64,000 bases of DNA from Mesorhizobium sophorae. Its GTDB lineage: Bacteria > Pseudomonadota > Alphaproteobacteria > Rhizobiales > Rhizobiaceae. The notes under the pieces were generated by a model. The model saw only the letters and a program-made list of their open reading frames with translations, was not told the DNA's origin and did no database searches. The position numbers and the translations under genes are program-made. Location of the stretch: positions 1,322,236-1,386,235 of the forward strand of contig NZ_NNRI01000022.1 in NCBI RefSeq assembly GCF_002270415.1, in the 5' to 3' direction. Numbering within the stretch: position 1 is the first letter of the stretch; the number at the start of each line of letters is the position of its first letter. Below are positions 1-9,534 of the stretch, piece by piece.

Positions 1-751
1 AGGCGGCGTAACCGCTGTAACGCGCCAGCCCAAGATCCGACATCACCGCTGCCGGCAACCGGAAGCCGGGATCGGCAAGGCGCATCATCTGCAATCTGCA
101 GCGGGTGACGCCGTATCGCGCGATGCGATCGGGGTAAAGCGTGGCCAGGTCGTCGCCCGGGCAGACGATCACCTTGCCGGCGAAAACCGGACCCCGGCTG
201 GTCTCGATATCGGGCGGCTCGATCGAGCGTACCGCCGTCTCGCGCCGGAATTCGACGCCATGTTTTTCGGCGAGGAAGGTTGCCAGCTGCGGGATGGCCT
301 GGCGCGACTCGACACGCACATCGTGCGGGCTCCACAGGCCGCCGGCAAAATTCCGGCCCGCCAGTTCGGGATAGTCGCGGCGAAGCGCATCGGGTTCGAG
401 CAGGAGGCAACCCTCGCCCATCTCGGTTTGAAGAAACGCCTCGACCACCGAGAGCGCTTCCGGACGGCGCGCGACGACGACCAAGCCGCGCTGGATGACT
501 TTGATGCCGGCGGGCGCGGCCAGTTCCAGCCAGATGTCGCGAGATCGCATGGCACGGCGCCATACCTGGCCGCGTTCCTGACCGCTGACCGTAACAAAGC
601 CAAAATTACGCACTGAAGCGCCGTTGGCCTGAGCGTCGCGGTCTATGACGACGACGCTGAGACCGCGACGGACGGCGGCGAGCGCATGGGCGAGACCGAC
701 AATGCCGGCGCCAACGATGGCGAGGTCGAACTGTTGGCGTTGGCTTGTCAT
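1..751 (-). CDS. FAD-dependent amine/amino-acid oxidoreductase (TIGR03364-like), 3' end outside window
   Basis: Partial gene; the first 250 codons are present and the C-terminus lies beyond the window. The N-terminus reads MTSQRQQFDLAIVGAGIVG, a Rossmann dinucleotide-binding motif GxGxxG at residues 14-19, followed by a typical DAO-fold region (VRNFGFVTVSGQ). This places it in the D-amino-acid-oxidase/glycine-oxidase FAD superfamily, and the RNFGF region resembles the TIGR03364 group often found with phosphonate degradation genes. The phosphonate link is family knowledge only; no phn gene is visible here. The ATG at 751 is the only sensible start. It is divergent from the aminotransferase gene at 916, with 164 bp between them. 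Confidence 0.8.
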   Translation of the reverse strand, partial: MTSQRQQFDLAIVGAGIVGLAHALAAVRRGLSVVVIDRDAQANGASVRNFGFVTVSGQERGQVWRRAMRSRDIWLELAAPAGIKVIQRGLVVVARRPEALSVVEAFLQTEMGEGCLLLEPDALRRDYPELAGRNFAGGLWSPHDVRVESRQAIPQLATFLAEKHGVEFRRETAVRSIEPPDIETSRGPVFAGKVIVCPGDDLATLYPDRIARYGVTRCRLQMMRLADPGFRLPAAVMSDLGLARYSGYAA

Positions 752-915
752 TTTCCCCACGCAGATCAAAGAGTTCTCTCATCAAACTCTGTCCATATGA
801 CAGGAGCGTGTACGACGCACCTGCAGCATCTGCGTCTCGGGGTGGCGCAACTAAAGCGCTGGCGAAATACGTTCGATTTGCGTATCACTCCGCCGCGTCA
901 ACGGAACCATTGCCA

Positions 916-2100
916 ATGTTTGAAGACCTGCAGCCCGCCCCCGCCGACAAGATCCTTGCCCTGATCGGCCTCTATCGCGCCGATCCGCGTCCCGACAAGG
1001 TCGACCTCGGTGTCGGCGTCTACAAGGATCGCGATGGCAAGACGCCGGTCATGCGCGCTGTGCGCGAGGCCGAAAAGCGCCTGCTGCAGGGCCAGGACAC
1101 CAAGACCTATCTCGGCCTGGCCGGCGATGTCGGCTTCAACTCGGTGATGGCCAAGCTTGCCTTCGGCCCAGGCGCCGACATGACGCGCATCCGCGCCGCA
1201 CAGGCGCCCGGCGGGTCCGGTGCGCTGCGGCTGGTGGCGGAATTGCTGAAGCGGACGCGTCCGGACGCGACGGTCTGGCTTTCGGACCCGACCTGGCCGA
1301 ACCACATGCCGGTGATGCGCGCCGCTGGCCTGCAGATCCGCGAATACCCCTATTTCGATGCGGCTTCGGGTGCCGTTCGCTTCGACGACATGCTGGCAGC
1401 GCTGCGGACGGCAAACAGCGGTGACGTGGTGCTGCTGCATGGCTGCTGCCACAATCCGACCGGCGCTAATCTGGACAGCGCCCAATGGGCCGCCGTTGTC
1501 GATCTGGTGGTCGAGCGCGGCCTGCTGCCGTTTGTCGACATCGCCTATCAGGGCTTTGGCGATGGCCTTGAGGCCGATGCTCTCGGCTTGCGCCTGCTGG
1601 CCGCGAAGGTTCCGGAAATGGTCGTCGCGTCGAGTTGCTCGAAGAACTTCGCCGTCTACCGCGACCGCGTCGGCGCCGCGATGATCCTGGCCAAGGACGG
1701 CGCCCAGGCCGATCTGGCGATGGGTCAAATGCTATCGGCGGCGCGCGCCATGTATTCGATGCCGCCGGATCATGGCGCTGCCGCTGTGCGTATCGTGCTG
1801 GAAGACGCCGCGTTGCGCGCGGACTGGGAGGCCGAACTCGAGGAGATGCGGCTGCGCATGCTCAGGCTTCGGGTCCAGTTCGCCGAGGCGCTGCGCCGGC
1901 AGTCCAATTCCGACCGTTTCGATTTCGTTGCCAGCCACCGGGGCATGTTCTCCCGCCTTGGCCTCACGGAAGCGCAGGTCGAGCGGCTGCGTGCCGAGCA
2001 CGGCATCTACATGGTCGGTGACAGCCGCATCAACGTCGCGGGTCTGCCCGAGGACGGGATGGACGAACTCGCCAAGGCGATCGTTTCCGTTCTTGATTGA
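916..2100 (+). CDS. Class I aspartate/aromatic amino acid aminotransferase (PLP-dependent)
   Basis: A 394-residue protein of the aspartate/tyrosine aminotransferase Ia family, which moves amino groups between aspartate or aromatic amino acids and 2-oxoglutarate in the cytoplasm. Visible family features are the N-terminal LGVGVYKD box (about 31-38), the HNPTG loop (179-183), the Asp-Ile-Ala-Tyr segment that contacts PLP (D208, Y211) and the Schiff-base lysine in SSCSKNF (K243). I chose the ATG at 916 (MFEDLQPAPADKI) because this is the usual start of the family; the frame is open further upstream but that part looks non-coding. The two closest possibilities, tyrB and aspC, cannot be told apart by eye, so no symbol is given. 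Confidence 0.9.
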   Translation: MFEDLQPAPADKILALIGLYRADPRPDKVDLGVGVYKDRDGKTPVMRAVREAEKRLLQGQDTKTYLGLAGDVGFNSVMAKLAFGPGADMTRIRAAQAPGGSGALRLVAELLKRTRPDATVWLSDPTWPNHMPVMRAAGLQIREYPYFDAASGAVRFDDMLAALRTANSGDVVLLHGCCHNPTGANLDSAQWAAVVDLVVERGLLPFVDIAYQGFGDGLEADALGLRLLAAKVPEMVVASSCSKNFAVYRDRVGAAMILAKDGAQADLAMGQMLSAARAMYSMPPDHGAAAVRIVLEDAALRADWEAELEEMRLRMLRLRVQFAEALRRQSNSDRFDFVASHRGMFSRLGLTEAQVERLRAEHGIYMVGDSRINVAGLPEDGMDELAKAIVSVLD

Positions 2101-2189
2101 CAGGCCGGGTACCCAGCACCTGTGGACAAGGCCCCCTCGCCGGCTGACAACGTTGGCCGCGCGAGTGGCCCCGCGGTAGCATCGGTCGC

Positions 2190-3014
2190 ATGACGCCATC
2201 GAATGACATTTCGCGCCTGATCGAGATCATGGCGGCGCTGCGAGCGCCGAAAACCGGTTGTCCATGGGACATCGAGCAGGATTTCTCGACCATCGCGCCC
2301 TATACGATCGAGGAGGCCTACGAGGTGGCGGATGCCATCGCGCGCGGTGACCTCGACGATCTGCGCGACGAACTCGGCGACCTTCTGCTGCAGGTCGTCT
2401 ACCACGCGCAAATGGCCGAGGAGGCCGGTGAATTCGCCTTCGGTGATGTGGTCCGGGCCATCACGACGAAGATGATCCGTCGCCATCCGCATGTCTTCGG
2501 CGACGAGGAGGCCCGCAGCGCCGGCATGGCCAAGGGCATGTGGGAAAAGATCAAGGCCGAGGAAAAGGCGGAAAAACGAGGCGCACGCCTCGCCCGCGGT
2601 CTCGACCCCGAGGACAATGGCAAGGGGTTTCTGGACAGTGTTCCGGTCAACCTGCCCGCGCTGACGCGAGCGCTGAAACTGCAGGAGAAGGCCGCCCGCG
2701 TCGGCTTCGACTGGAGCGAGGCTGCGCCTATCCTCGACAAAATCGAGGAAGAGATTGGCGAGTTGCGCGAGGCGCTGGCCAATGGCGACACCGCGTCGAT
2801 CAAGGACGAGTTCGGCGACATGCTGTTTGCCGTCGTCAATCTCGGCAGGCACCTCAAGCTCGATTCGGAAGCCGCGCTAAGCGGCACCAATGAGAAGTTC
2901 CGCTCACGCTTCCACTATGTCGAGCAGGCCCTGGAAAATTCTGGCAACACGCTGGACAAGGCGAGCCTGGCCGAGATGGAAGCGCTCTGGCAGGAAGCAA
3001 AAACCGCGAAGTAA
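2190..3014 (+). CDS. mazG: Nucleoside triphosphate pyrophosphohydrolase MazG
   Basis: A 274-residue protein with two tandem MazG domains, as in the long E. coli type. The N-terminal copy holds CPWDIEQDF and the acidic helix pair EEAYEVAD/DELGDLLLQ. The C-terminal copy repeats the pattern with EEEIGELREAL and DEFGDMLFAV. The acidic clusters bind Mg2+ and hydrolyse NTPs to NMP plus pyrophosphate, cleaning the nucleotide pool and affecting (p)ppGpp signalling in E. coli. It converges with hflX, the two stops being only a few bases apart, which matches the conserved rhizobial hfq-hflX-mazG neighbourhood. Confidence 0.93.
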   Translation: MTPSNDISRLIEIMAALRAPKTGCPWDIEQDFSTIAPYTIEEAYEVADAIARGDLDDLRDELGDLLLQVVYHAQMAEEAGEFAFGDVVRAITTKMIRRHPHVFGDEEARSAGMAKGMWEKIKAEEKAEKRGARLARGLDPEDNGKGFLDSVPVNLPALTRALKLQEKAARVGFDWSEAAPILDKIEEEIGELREALANGDTASIKDEFGDMLFAVVNLGRHLKLDSEAALSGTNEKFRSRFHYVEQALENSGNTLDKASLAEMEALWQEAKTAK

Positions 3015-3020
3015 GCGACG

Positions 3021-4412
3021 TTACCCTTTGGTTTTGGCGCGCAATCTGCTTTCGATCTCTTCGCGGGCGCTTTGCGTCGCCTTGAGCGAGATGGTGGCGC
3101 TGCCGTTGTCATTGTCGGTTCGCGAAACGACGTCGCCATTGCGGTAAAGCCAGTCGACAAGACCGAACTGTGCCGGCTCGATCGTCACCGTCAGGTCTTC
3201 GAGTTCGCCCGCCATGCGCGTTTCGATGATCGCCTTCAGCGCATCGATGCCCTCGCCGGTCACCGCCGACACCGCGACCGGCGGCGCCTTGCTGGCGTCA
3301 GTGCCATCGGCAAGCAGCCGGTTCCTGTTGCCTTCGTCGAGCCTGTCGATCTTGTTCCACACTTCGATGACCCGCTTGGCGTCGCCGGCATCGACACCGA
3401 GGTCGGCCAGGATGCGCTCGACATCCTCGGCCTGTGCGGCTGTATCGGGATCGGAAATGTCGCGCAGGTGGATGACGAGGTCGGCCTCGACCACCTCTTC
3501 CAGCGTGGCGCGGAAAGCGGCGATGAGATGCGTCGGCAGGTCCGATATGAAGCCGACGGTGTCCGAAAGGATGATCGGCGTGCCATGCGGTAGGCGCACG
3601 CGGCGCAGCGTCGGGTCGAGGGTGGCGAACAGCATGTCCTGAGCCAGCACGCCGGCTCCGGTCAGCCTGTTGAACAAGGTCGACTTGCCGGCATTGGTGT
3701 AGCCGACGATCGCCACCACCGGAAACGGCACCTTCTTGCGCTTGGCGCGGTGCAGGTCGCGGGTGCGGCGTACGGTTTCCAGTTCGTGCTTCAGCTTGAT
3801 GATCTTGTCCTGAAGGACGCGCCGGTCCGATTCGATTTGCGTTTCACCGGGACCGCCGAGGAAGCCGGCGCCGCCGCGCTGGCGCTCGAGGTGGGTCCAG
3901 CTGCGCACAAGACGGCCCTTCTGGTAATTGAGATGGGCAAGCTCGACCTGCAACGTGCCTTCCTTGGTGCGCGCGCGCTCGCCAAAGATCTCAAGGATCA
4001 GGCCGGTGCGGTCCAGCACCTTGGCATTCAGTTCCTTTTCGAGATTGCGCTGCTGCACCGGCGTCAGCGGATGGTCGACGATGACCACTTCCGCATGACC
4101 CTCTTTGACGATTTCGGCGAACTCGGCGACTTTGCCGCTGCCGAGCAACGTCGCCGGGCGCGGATCGTTGACGGTCACCACCGCCGTGTGGATCAGATCA
4201 AGGTTGATGGCGCGGGCAAGGCCGACAGCCTCGTCGTGACGAGCGTCAGCCGAACGCGTCAGCCGCGGACGGTTGGTATCGTCGTCACCGCGCTGCTGGC
4301 GCGTAAGCACAGGCACGATGACAACGGCCCGGGTCGGGCCCTTGGCTTCCGTCCCGGGATGATGTGCTGGTTTTCCGCGAACTGGTGCGTCCGCGTCTTT
4401 CTCACGTGCCAA
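3021..4412 (-). CDS. hflX: Ribosome-associated GTPase HflX
   Basis: A 463-residue HflX-type GTPase, which binds the 50S subunit and in E. coli splits stalled ribosomes. The glycine-rich HflX domain (ERQRGGAGFLGGPGETQIE, about 176-194) precedes the G domain, with G1 GYTNAGKST (237-245), G3 DTVGF and G4 NKID. The reading frame begins at a TTG immediately after the hfq TGA (the stop occupies 4413-4415 and the start 4410-4412), and no ATG occurs before the conserved domain, so a non-ATG start with translational coupling to hfq is likely. It is the last gene of the ntr/hfq block and converges with mazG. Confidence 0.92.
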   Translation of the reverse strand: MAREKDADAPVRGKPAHHPGTEAKGPTRAVVIVPVLTRQQRGDDDTNRPRLTRSADARHDEAVGLARAINLDLIHTAVVTVNDPRPATLLGSGKVAEFAEIVKEGHAEVVIVDHPLTPVQQRNLEKELNAKVLDRTGLILEIFGERARTKEGTLQVELAHLNYQKGRLVRSWTHLERQRGGAGFLGGPGETQIESDRRVLQDKIIKLKHELETVRRTRDLHRAKRKKVPFPVVAIVGYTNAGKSTLFNRLTGAGVLAQDMLFATLDPTLRRVRLPHGTPIILSDTVGFISDLPTHLIAAFRATLEEVVEADLVIHLRDISDPDTAAQAEDVERILADLGVDAGDAKRVIEVWNKIDRLDEGNRNRLLADGTDASKAPPVAVSAVTGEGIDALKAIIETRMAGELEDLTVTIEPAQFGLVDWLYRNGDVVSRTDNDNGSATISLKATQSAREEIESRLRAKTKG

Positions 4413-4658
4413 TCAGGCGCCCTGGCTTTCCTCGCCATCGAACATCTGAACCGGCTGGCTCGGCATGATCGTGGAAATGGCGTGCTTGTAGACGAGCTGG
4501 GAATGACCGTCGCGGCGCAGCAGGACACAGAAATTGTCGAACGAAGTGACCACGCCGGTCAGCTTCACGCCGTTGATAAGGAAGATGGTGAGCGGGTTCT
4601 TGCTCTTGCGAACTGAATTCAGGAACAGGTCCTGAAGGTTTTGCGATCGTTCCGCCAT
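4413..4658 (-). CDS. hfq: RNA chaperone Hfq
   Basis: An 81-residue Sm-like protein. The Sm1 region (FLINGVKLTGVVTSFDNF) and the Sm2 region (VYKHAISTIMP) are both intact, and the C-terminal tail is short, as usual in alphaproteobacteria. The hexamer pairs small RNAs with mRNAs; in rhizobia it also affects NifA and nitrogen fixation. The start is the ATG of MAERSQNLQ; upstream in-frame codons give no family-like sequence. It lies directly before hflX and downstream of the D-amino-acid aminotransferase gene, in the conserved ntrYX-dat-hfq-hflX order. Confidence 0.96.
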   Translation of the reverse strand: MAERSQNLQDLFLNSVRKSKNPLTIFLINGVKLTGVVTSFDNFCVLLRRDGHSQLVYKHAISTIMPSQPVQMFDGEESQGA

Positions 4659-4803
4659 TGTTCTTGTCTTTCGCCGATCCCCTTCGGTTTGCAAGCCAAT
4701 GCGCCAAATTAACGGGCACATGTCAAGCGCGCAAACACCCTCTTGTCGTCAGTAACGACAAGCAGAACGAGATAAATTGATGTTCATTCCACCTGTGCGG
4801 TTA

Positions 4804-5667
4804 TCAGGCTGGACTTTTTTCCGCAATGTCAAAAAAGGCCTTACGCAAGGAAAGTGTTGCTGAGCCGGGGTGTCCATTGGCAACCGGATCGCCGTCGATG
4901 GCCACCACCGGCATGGCAATTGTGGTCGCGGAACTGATGAACGCCTCACGCGCTGCCTTGGCCTCGGCGACGGAAAAACCACGTTCCTCGATCTTCAAGC
5001 CAAGGCTGGCCGCCACCTCGAACATGGTCGTGCGGGTGATGCCGCGCAGGATGCCATGCTCGGCCGGCCTGGTGACCAGAACGCCATCCCTGGTGACGAT
5101 CCAGGCGTTCGACGAGCCGCCTTCCTTGACCATGCCGTCGCTGTCGACGAACCATGCCTCCTGCGCGCCCGCTTCCTTGGCCTTCTGCTTGGCCAGCACG
5201 TTGGGCAGCAGTCCGACGCTCTTGATATCGACCCGGTCCCAGCGATTCTCCGGCACGCTGATGACCGCAATGCCGGTTTCAGCCCGCTTTGCTCCGGCGG
5301 CAGGATCGGCTTTCCTGGCTGTGACCACCAGGGACGGCCTGGTGTCCGCCGACGGGAAGACAAAGTCGCGGCTGGCAACGCCACGCGTGACCTGGACATA
5401 GACCAGGCCATTGGCGACATGATTGCGGTTGACCACCTCGCGCAGGATGAGCGGCAAGACACCGCGCGTGACCGGCCAGGCAATCGACAGTTCGGTCAGC
5501 GAGCGGTTCAAACGGGCCAGATGGCGCGGCATGTCGACGATGAAGCCACGCGCCACCTCGCAGACCTCGTAGACACCATCGGCGAACTGATAGCCGCGGT
5601 CCTCGATATGCACGGAAGCGTCCGCGTGAGCGACATAGCGCCCGTTGACATAGGCAATGCGCGGCAT
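4804..5667 (-). CDS. dat: D-amino-acid aminotransferase (class IV, D-alanine type)
   Basis: A 287-residue fold-type IV PLP enzyme, likely interconverting D-alanine and D-glutamate with 2-oxo acids for cell-wall precursor supply. Visible landmarks are the N-terminal IEDRGYQFADGVYEV, the Schiff-base lysine in DIKSVGLLPNVLA (K149) and the glutamate of VKEGGSSNAW (E182) that holds the PLP ring nitrogen. Branched-chain and aminodeoxychorismate lyases share the fold, but the RGYQFADGVYE start is typical of the D-amino acid type. It sits between ntrX and hfq, where related genomes keep the same gene, so it is probably co-transcribed with the ntr genes. Confidence 0.88.
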   Translation of the reverse strand: MPRIAYVNGRYVAHADASVHIEDRGYQFADGVYEVCEVARGFIVDMPRHLARLNRSLTELSIAWPVTRGVLPLILREVVNRNHVANGLVYVQVTRGVASRDFVFPSADTRPSLVVTARKADPAAGAKRAETGIAVISVPENRWDRVDIKSVGLLPNVLAKQKAKEAGAQEAWFVDSDGMVKEGGSSNAWIVTRDGVLVTRPAEHGILRGITRTTMFEVAASLGLKIEERGFSVAEAKAAREAFISSATTIAMPVVAIDGDPVANGHPGSATLSLRKAFFDIAEKSPA

Positions 5668-5768
5668 TGGCGACCCCTGGATAACTCTCGGGCTTTCTTA
5701 TGCGATTCCGCCGCTGCCGTAACCGGCAAATGGTTGGCCCAAGCGCGGCCGATCGGACGTCGCGGCGG

Positions 5769-7130
5769 TCAGACGCCCAGCGACTTCAGCTTGCGGTGCA
5801 AAGCGGAGCGCTCCATGCCGATGAACTCGGCGGTTTTCGAGATGTTGCCGCCAAAGCGGTTGATCTGGGCGATCAGATAGTCCTTCTCGAACTGTTCGCG
5901 CGCCTCGCGCAGCGGCAGCGCCATGATGTGCTGGTCGGATTGATTCGGCGTGCGCGGCATGACATCGCCGATCTCGGACGGCAACAGGTCGGCGGTGATC
6001 GGTGCATCGACGTCATCGCCGCGCGCCAGGATCATCAGGCGCTCGACATTGTTGCGCAGCTGGCGGACGTTGCCCGGCCAGTTGTGCGCCTGCAGCACGG
6101 CAAGCGCGTCATCGCCGATGCGGCGCGGCTTGATGCCGGCCTGGCGCGCGATCTGCTTCATGAAATTGTCGACGAGGTAGGGAATGTCCTCGCGCCGCTC
6201 GGCCAGTCCCGGCACCATGACCGGAACCACCGCCAGGCGATGATAAAGATCCTCGCGGAAACGCCCGTCGGCAATCATCGCTTCGAGGTTCTGCGAAGTC
6301 GAGGAAATGATGCGAACGTCGACCTTGACCCGCTTGGTGCCGCCTACCCGCTCGAACTGCTGCTCGACCAGCACGCGCAGGATCTTGTTCTGCGTCTCGC
6401 GCGGCATGTCGGCCACTTCGTCGATGTAGAGGATGCCGCGATGCGCCTCCTCGAGCGCGCCGACCTTGCGTTCGACACCGTTCGATTCGGTGCCGAACAG
6501 CTCGATCTCCATGCGCTCGGGCGTGATGTTGGCGGCGCTCAGCGTCACGAACGGCGCGCCCTTGCGTGCCGACAGCGTGTGGATGGCGCGCGCGGCCAGT
6601 TCCTTGCCCGAGCCTGAGGGGCCGATGATCATGACGCGGCTGTTGGTCGGCGCGACTCGCTCGATCGTCTGGCGCAGTTGGCTCATCGCCGACGACATGC
6701 CGATCAGATCGAAGGTTTCGCCGCTGCGCAGCTTGAGGTCGGAAACCTCGCGCCGCAATTTCGAGGTTTCGAGCGCACGCTCGGCAATGAGGATCAGCCT
6801 GTCGGCCTTGAACGGCTTTTCGATGAAGTCATAGGCGCCGCGACGAATGGCGGAGACTGCCGTTTCGATGTTGCCGTGACCGGAGATCATCACCACCGGC
6901 AAGGTCGGGTGCATCGTCTTGATCTCGTCGAGCAGCGCCAAGCCGTCCAGACGCGAGCCCTGCAGCCAGATGTCGAGGAAAATCAGCCGCGGCGCCCGGT
7001 CGGCGATCGCCGCCAATGCGCTGTCGGCATCGAATGCCGTGCGGGTTTCGTGACCTTCGTCGCTCAGGATGCCTGCGACGAGCTCACGGATGTCTTCCTC
7101 GTCATCGACGATGAGAATATCAGACGCCAT
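5769..7130 (-). CDS. ntrX: Nitrogen response regulator NtrX
   Basis: A 453-residue NtrC-family response regulator: receiver domain (1-120, phospho-acceptor D53 in RLIFLDIWL, acidic pocket D9/D10), AAA+ domain with Walker A GPSGSGKE, and a C-terminal Fis-type helix-turn-helix (GGNISKTAEFIGMERSALH). The GAFTGA loop needed to contact sigma-54 is absent: at that position the protein reads ESNGVERKVGALEEA. This is known for many alphaproteobacterial NtrX proteins and suggests it does not act as a classical sigma-54 activator. Its 5' end overlaps ntrY by 11 bp, consistent with a coupled NtrY-NtrX two-component pair. Confidence 0.95.
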   Translation of the reverse strand: MASDILIVDDEEDIRELVAGILSDEGHETRTAFDADSALAAIADRAPRLIFLDIWLQGSRLDGLALLDEIKTMHPTLPVVMISGHGNIETAVSAIRRGAYDFIEKPFKADRLILIAERALETSKLRREVSDLKLRSGETFDLIGMSSAMSQLRQTIERVAPTNSRVMIIGPSGSGKELAARAIHTLSARKGAPFVTLSAANITPERMEIELFGTESNGVERKVGALEEAHRGILYIDEVADMPRETQNKILRVLVEQQFERVGGTKRVKVDVRIISSTSQNLEAMIADGRFREDLYHRLAVVPVMVPGLAERREDIPYLVDNFMKQIARQAGIKPRRIGDDALAVLQAHNWPGNVRQLRNNVERLMILARGDDVDAPITADLLPSEIGDVMPRTPNQSDQHIMALPLREAREQFEKDYLIAQINRFGGNISKTAEFIGMERSALHRKLKSLGV

Positions 7131-9426
7131 TACCGACCTTTTCAGTTTCTCGTTCGTTTTCCGACCTGCTTTCGCCGCGCGGAGGCGCGACCGCCACAGG
7201 CGGCAAGATGATGCTGATCATCGCGCCGCGCCCGCCGTGGAAATCCGCGGGCGCATCATGAAGTTCCAGCCTGCCACCATGGTCCTCCACGATCTTCTTG
7301 ACGATAGCGAGACCGAGCCCGGTGCCCTTCTCGCGTGTGGTCATATAGGGCTCGAGCAGCCGTTGGCGATTCTCGCGCGGCAAACCTTTGCCATTGTCGA
7401 TGACGTCGATGCGAATCGCGCCATTCTGGCGGCCGGCTTGAATCCGGATTATGCCGTGCGAACCATCCTTCTGTTCCAGCCCATCGATCGCTTCGGCGGC
7501 GTTCTTGATCACATTGCCGAAAGCCTGCGCCATCAGCCGGCTGTCGAACGTGCCCTTGAGCGGCTCGCTGCCGAATACCCGCTCGAAGGTGATGTCGGCG
7601 CGGCTGACCTCGACCAGGAACGAGGCCTCGCGCAGCGATTCGCGCAGGTCGATGGCCTTCATTTCGGGCTTCGGCATGCGGGCGAACGCCGAGAACTCGT
7701 CGACCATGCGGCCGATGTCCTCGACCTGCCGGATGATGGTGTCGGTGCATTGGTCGAAAACCTCGCGGTCCTCGGTTATGACCTTGCCGTAGCGGCGCTT
7801 GATGCGCTCGGCCGACAGCTGGATCGGCGTCAGCGGGTTCTTGATCTCGTGCGCGATGCGCCGCGCCACGTCGGCCCAGGCGGAGGAGCGCTGCGCCTGA
7901 ACCAGATCGGTGATGTCGTCGACCGTCACGACATAGGATTTTTCCTCCGCGCCGTCGTCGCCGGCCTCGATGGTGATCTGCACGTTGAAGGTCCGCTCGG
8001 CACCGGCGCGATAGAAAGTGACCTGTTCGCGGTAGACCGGCTTGCCGGACTTGCGGCCGATCTCGAAGACGCGGCCGACATGCGGCAGCACGGCGGAGAG
8101 GTTCTGTCCAAGTGCCGCGTTGGCGGATATGGCCAGCATCGCCTCAGCCGAGCGGTTGACGATGGTGACGATGCCATAGGGGTCGACGCCGATGACGCCG
8201 GCGGTGACACCGGCAAGCACCGCTTCGGAGAAACGGCGCCGTTCGTCGATCAGGTCCTTGGCGGACAGGATCTCGTTGCGCTGTGATTTCAGTTCGAGAA
8301 GCATCTTGTTGAACGTGTCGCCGAGCGAGGCGACATCGCCGTCCGATGGCCTGACGGGAACCGCGACGTCGAGATTGCCGGTCGCCACCTCGTCGGCGGC
8401 ACCGATAAGCTGGCGAATCGGCCGCACCAGGCGATCGGCAACGGCAATGCCGGTCCAGATCGCGGACAGGATGATGATCAGCGTCAGCGACAGATAGGGC
8501 AGCGCGAAGGCCACCTGCGACGTGCGCCTGTTATCTTCCAGCCCGCGATATTCGTCGGTGTTGGATCTGACGATCTGCCGCGCCTTGATCACTTCGGGAT
8601 CGACGAGGCGAATGGTGTAGAGATAGAGCCCATCGATCTCGCGCAGCTTGACGATGGCGCCCATGATGTTGCGCGTTTTCGGCTCGATCAGCACCGGCTT
8701 GCCGTCGGAGGCACTGGCCACGGCGCCTTCCGGCGGCTCGGGCATGGCGAAATCTGTGTCGGTCTTGGCGCTCATGACGAACGAGCCGTCGGGTTTGATC
8801 AGCGCTGCATGGGCCAGCGACCGGCCCACGGCTTCCTTGTTCATCAGGTCGAGAAAGCCAGTCCGATCAAGGCCATAGAGCGTCCTCGACGCGTCGAGAT
8901 CATAGGCCATCGACAGCGTCGTGCCCTGGAGGTTGCGGGCGTTTTCCTGGACATAGGCATCGGCGATCGACAATGACGAATTGACGATCGTCTTGGTACG
9001 GATTTCGAACCAGCGGTCGAGACCGATGTCGAGCGTGATCGAGGCGATGATCGCCACCATGATGGCGGGAATTGCGGCGACCAGGGCAAACATGGCGACG
9101 ATGCGCACGTGCAGCCGCGAGGCCGCCTTGCCGTGCCGACGAGCCATCAGGATGCGGTGTACTTCGCGTCCGACCAGCGCCATGAGGAACAGGACGAATA
9201 TGGCATTGAGGGCGATCAATGCGAGCGTCGTCGACTCGTTGGGCGTAATCGGCGTGGCGCCGACGAGGATGGTGAACGAGATCGCCGCGGTCACCAGCGC
9301 GCCGCCGACCGCGACCACACCGGGCAGCGCAAGCAGCCTGCGCCCGTCGCGTGCGCCGGGTTCGCTGAAAAGCGGTTGGTTGAGTGTCGGTGCCTGCGGA
9401 GCCATGTCGCCGTCTAGAGCCATCAT
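7120..9426 (-). CDS. ntrY: Nitrogen/redox sensor histidine kinase NtrY
   Basis: A membrane-bound histidine kinase of about 768 residues. The N-terminal third holds transmembrane segments (for example GVVAVGGALVTAAISFTILV and MFALVAAIPAIMVAIIASI), a periplasmic sensor region, and a further membrane segment before a HAMP domain. A PAS domain, the HisKA motif RIAHEIKNPLTPIQLS with its phospho-accepting histidine, and the HATPase_c boxes follow (NVIKNAAEAID, DNGKGLP, GTGLGLAIV). The start is placed at the first ATG of the pair at 9426/9423; the frame is open upstream but only a TTG is available. A 108 bp gap separates it from ntrC, so ntrYX may have its own promoter. Confidence 0.94.
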   Translation of the reverse strand: MMALDGDMAPQAPTLNQPLFSEPGARDGRRLLALPGVVAVGGALVTAAISFTILVGATPITPNESTTLALIALNAIFVLFLMALVGREVHRILMARRHGKAASRLHVRIVAMFALVAAIPAIMVAIIASITLDIGLDRWFEIRTKTIVNSSLSIADAYVQENARNLQGTTLSMAYDLDASRTLYGLDRTGFLDLMNKEAVGRSLAHAALIKPDGSFVMSAKTDTDFAMPEPPEGAVASASDGKPVLIEPKTRNIMGAIVKLREIDGLYLYTIRLVDPEVIKARQIVRSNTDEYRGLEDNRRTSQVAFALPYLSLTLIIILSAIWTGIAVADRLVRPIRQLIGAADEVATGNLDVAVPVRPSDGDVASLGDTFNKMLLELKSQRNEILSAKDLIDERRRFSEAVLAGVTAGVIGVDPYGIVTIVNRSAEAMLAISANAALGQNLSAVLPHVGRVFEIGRKSGKPVYREQVTFYRAGAERTFNVQITIEAGDDGAEEKSYVVTVDDITDLVQAQRSSAWADVARRIAHEIKNPLTPIQLSAERIKRRYGKVITEDREVFDQCTDTIIRQVEDIGRMVDEFSAFARMPKPEMKAIDLRESLREASFLVEVSRADITFERVFGSEPLKGTFDSRLMAQAFGNVIKNAAEAIDGLEQKDGSHGIIRIQAGRQNGAIRIDVIDNGKGLPRENRQRLLEPYMTTREKGTGLGLAIVKKIVEDHGGRLELHDAPADFHGGRGAMISIILPPVAVAPPRGESRSENERETEKVGNGV

Positions 9427-9534
9427 TGCGTCGGATGTATGCAACGCATTGTGGCGATTATGCAACAAGTGTGACCGAGACGGAAATCTTTCGCGAGATG
9501 GTCCCCTGAAAAGAGCCCGGGCTCGGATCAGGGC

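Noticed and set aside
745..915. 57-residue N-terminal extension of the aminotransferase
   Set aside because: The extra codons cover the divergent promoter region and do not resemble the family; the ATG at 916 gives the standard start.
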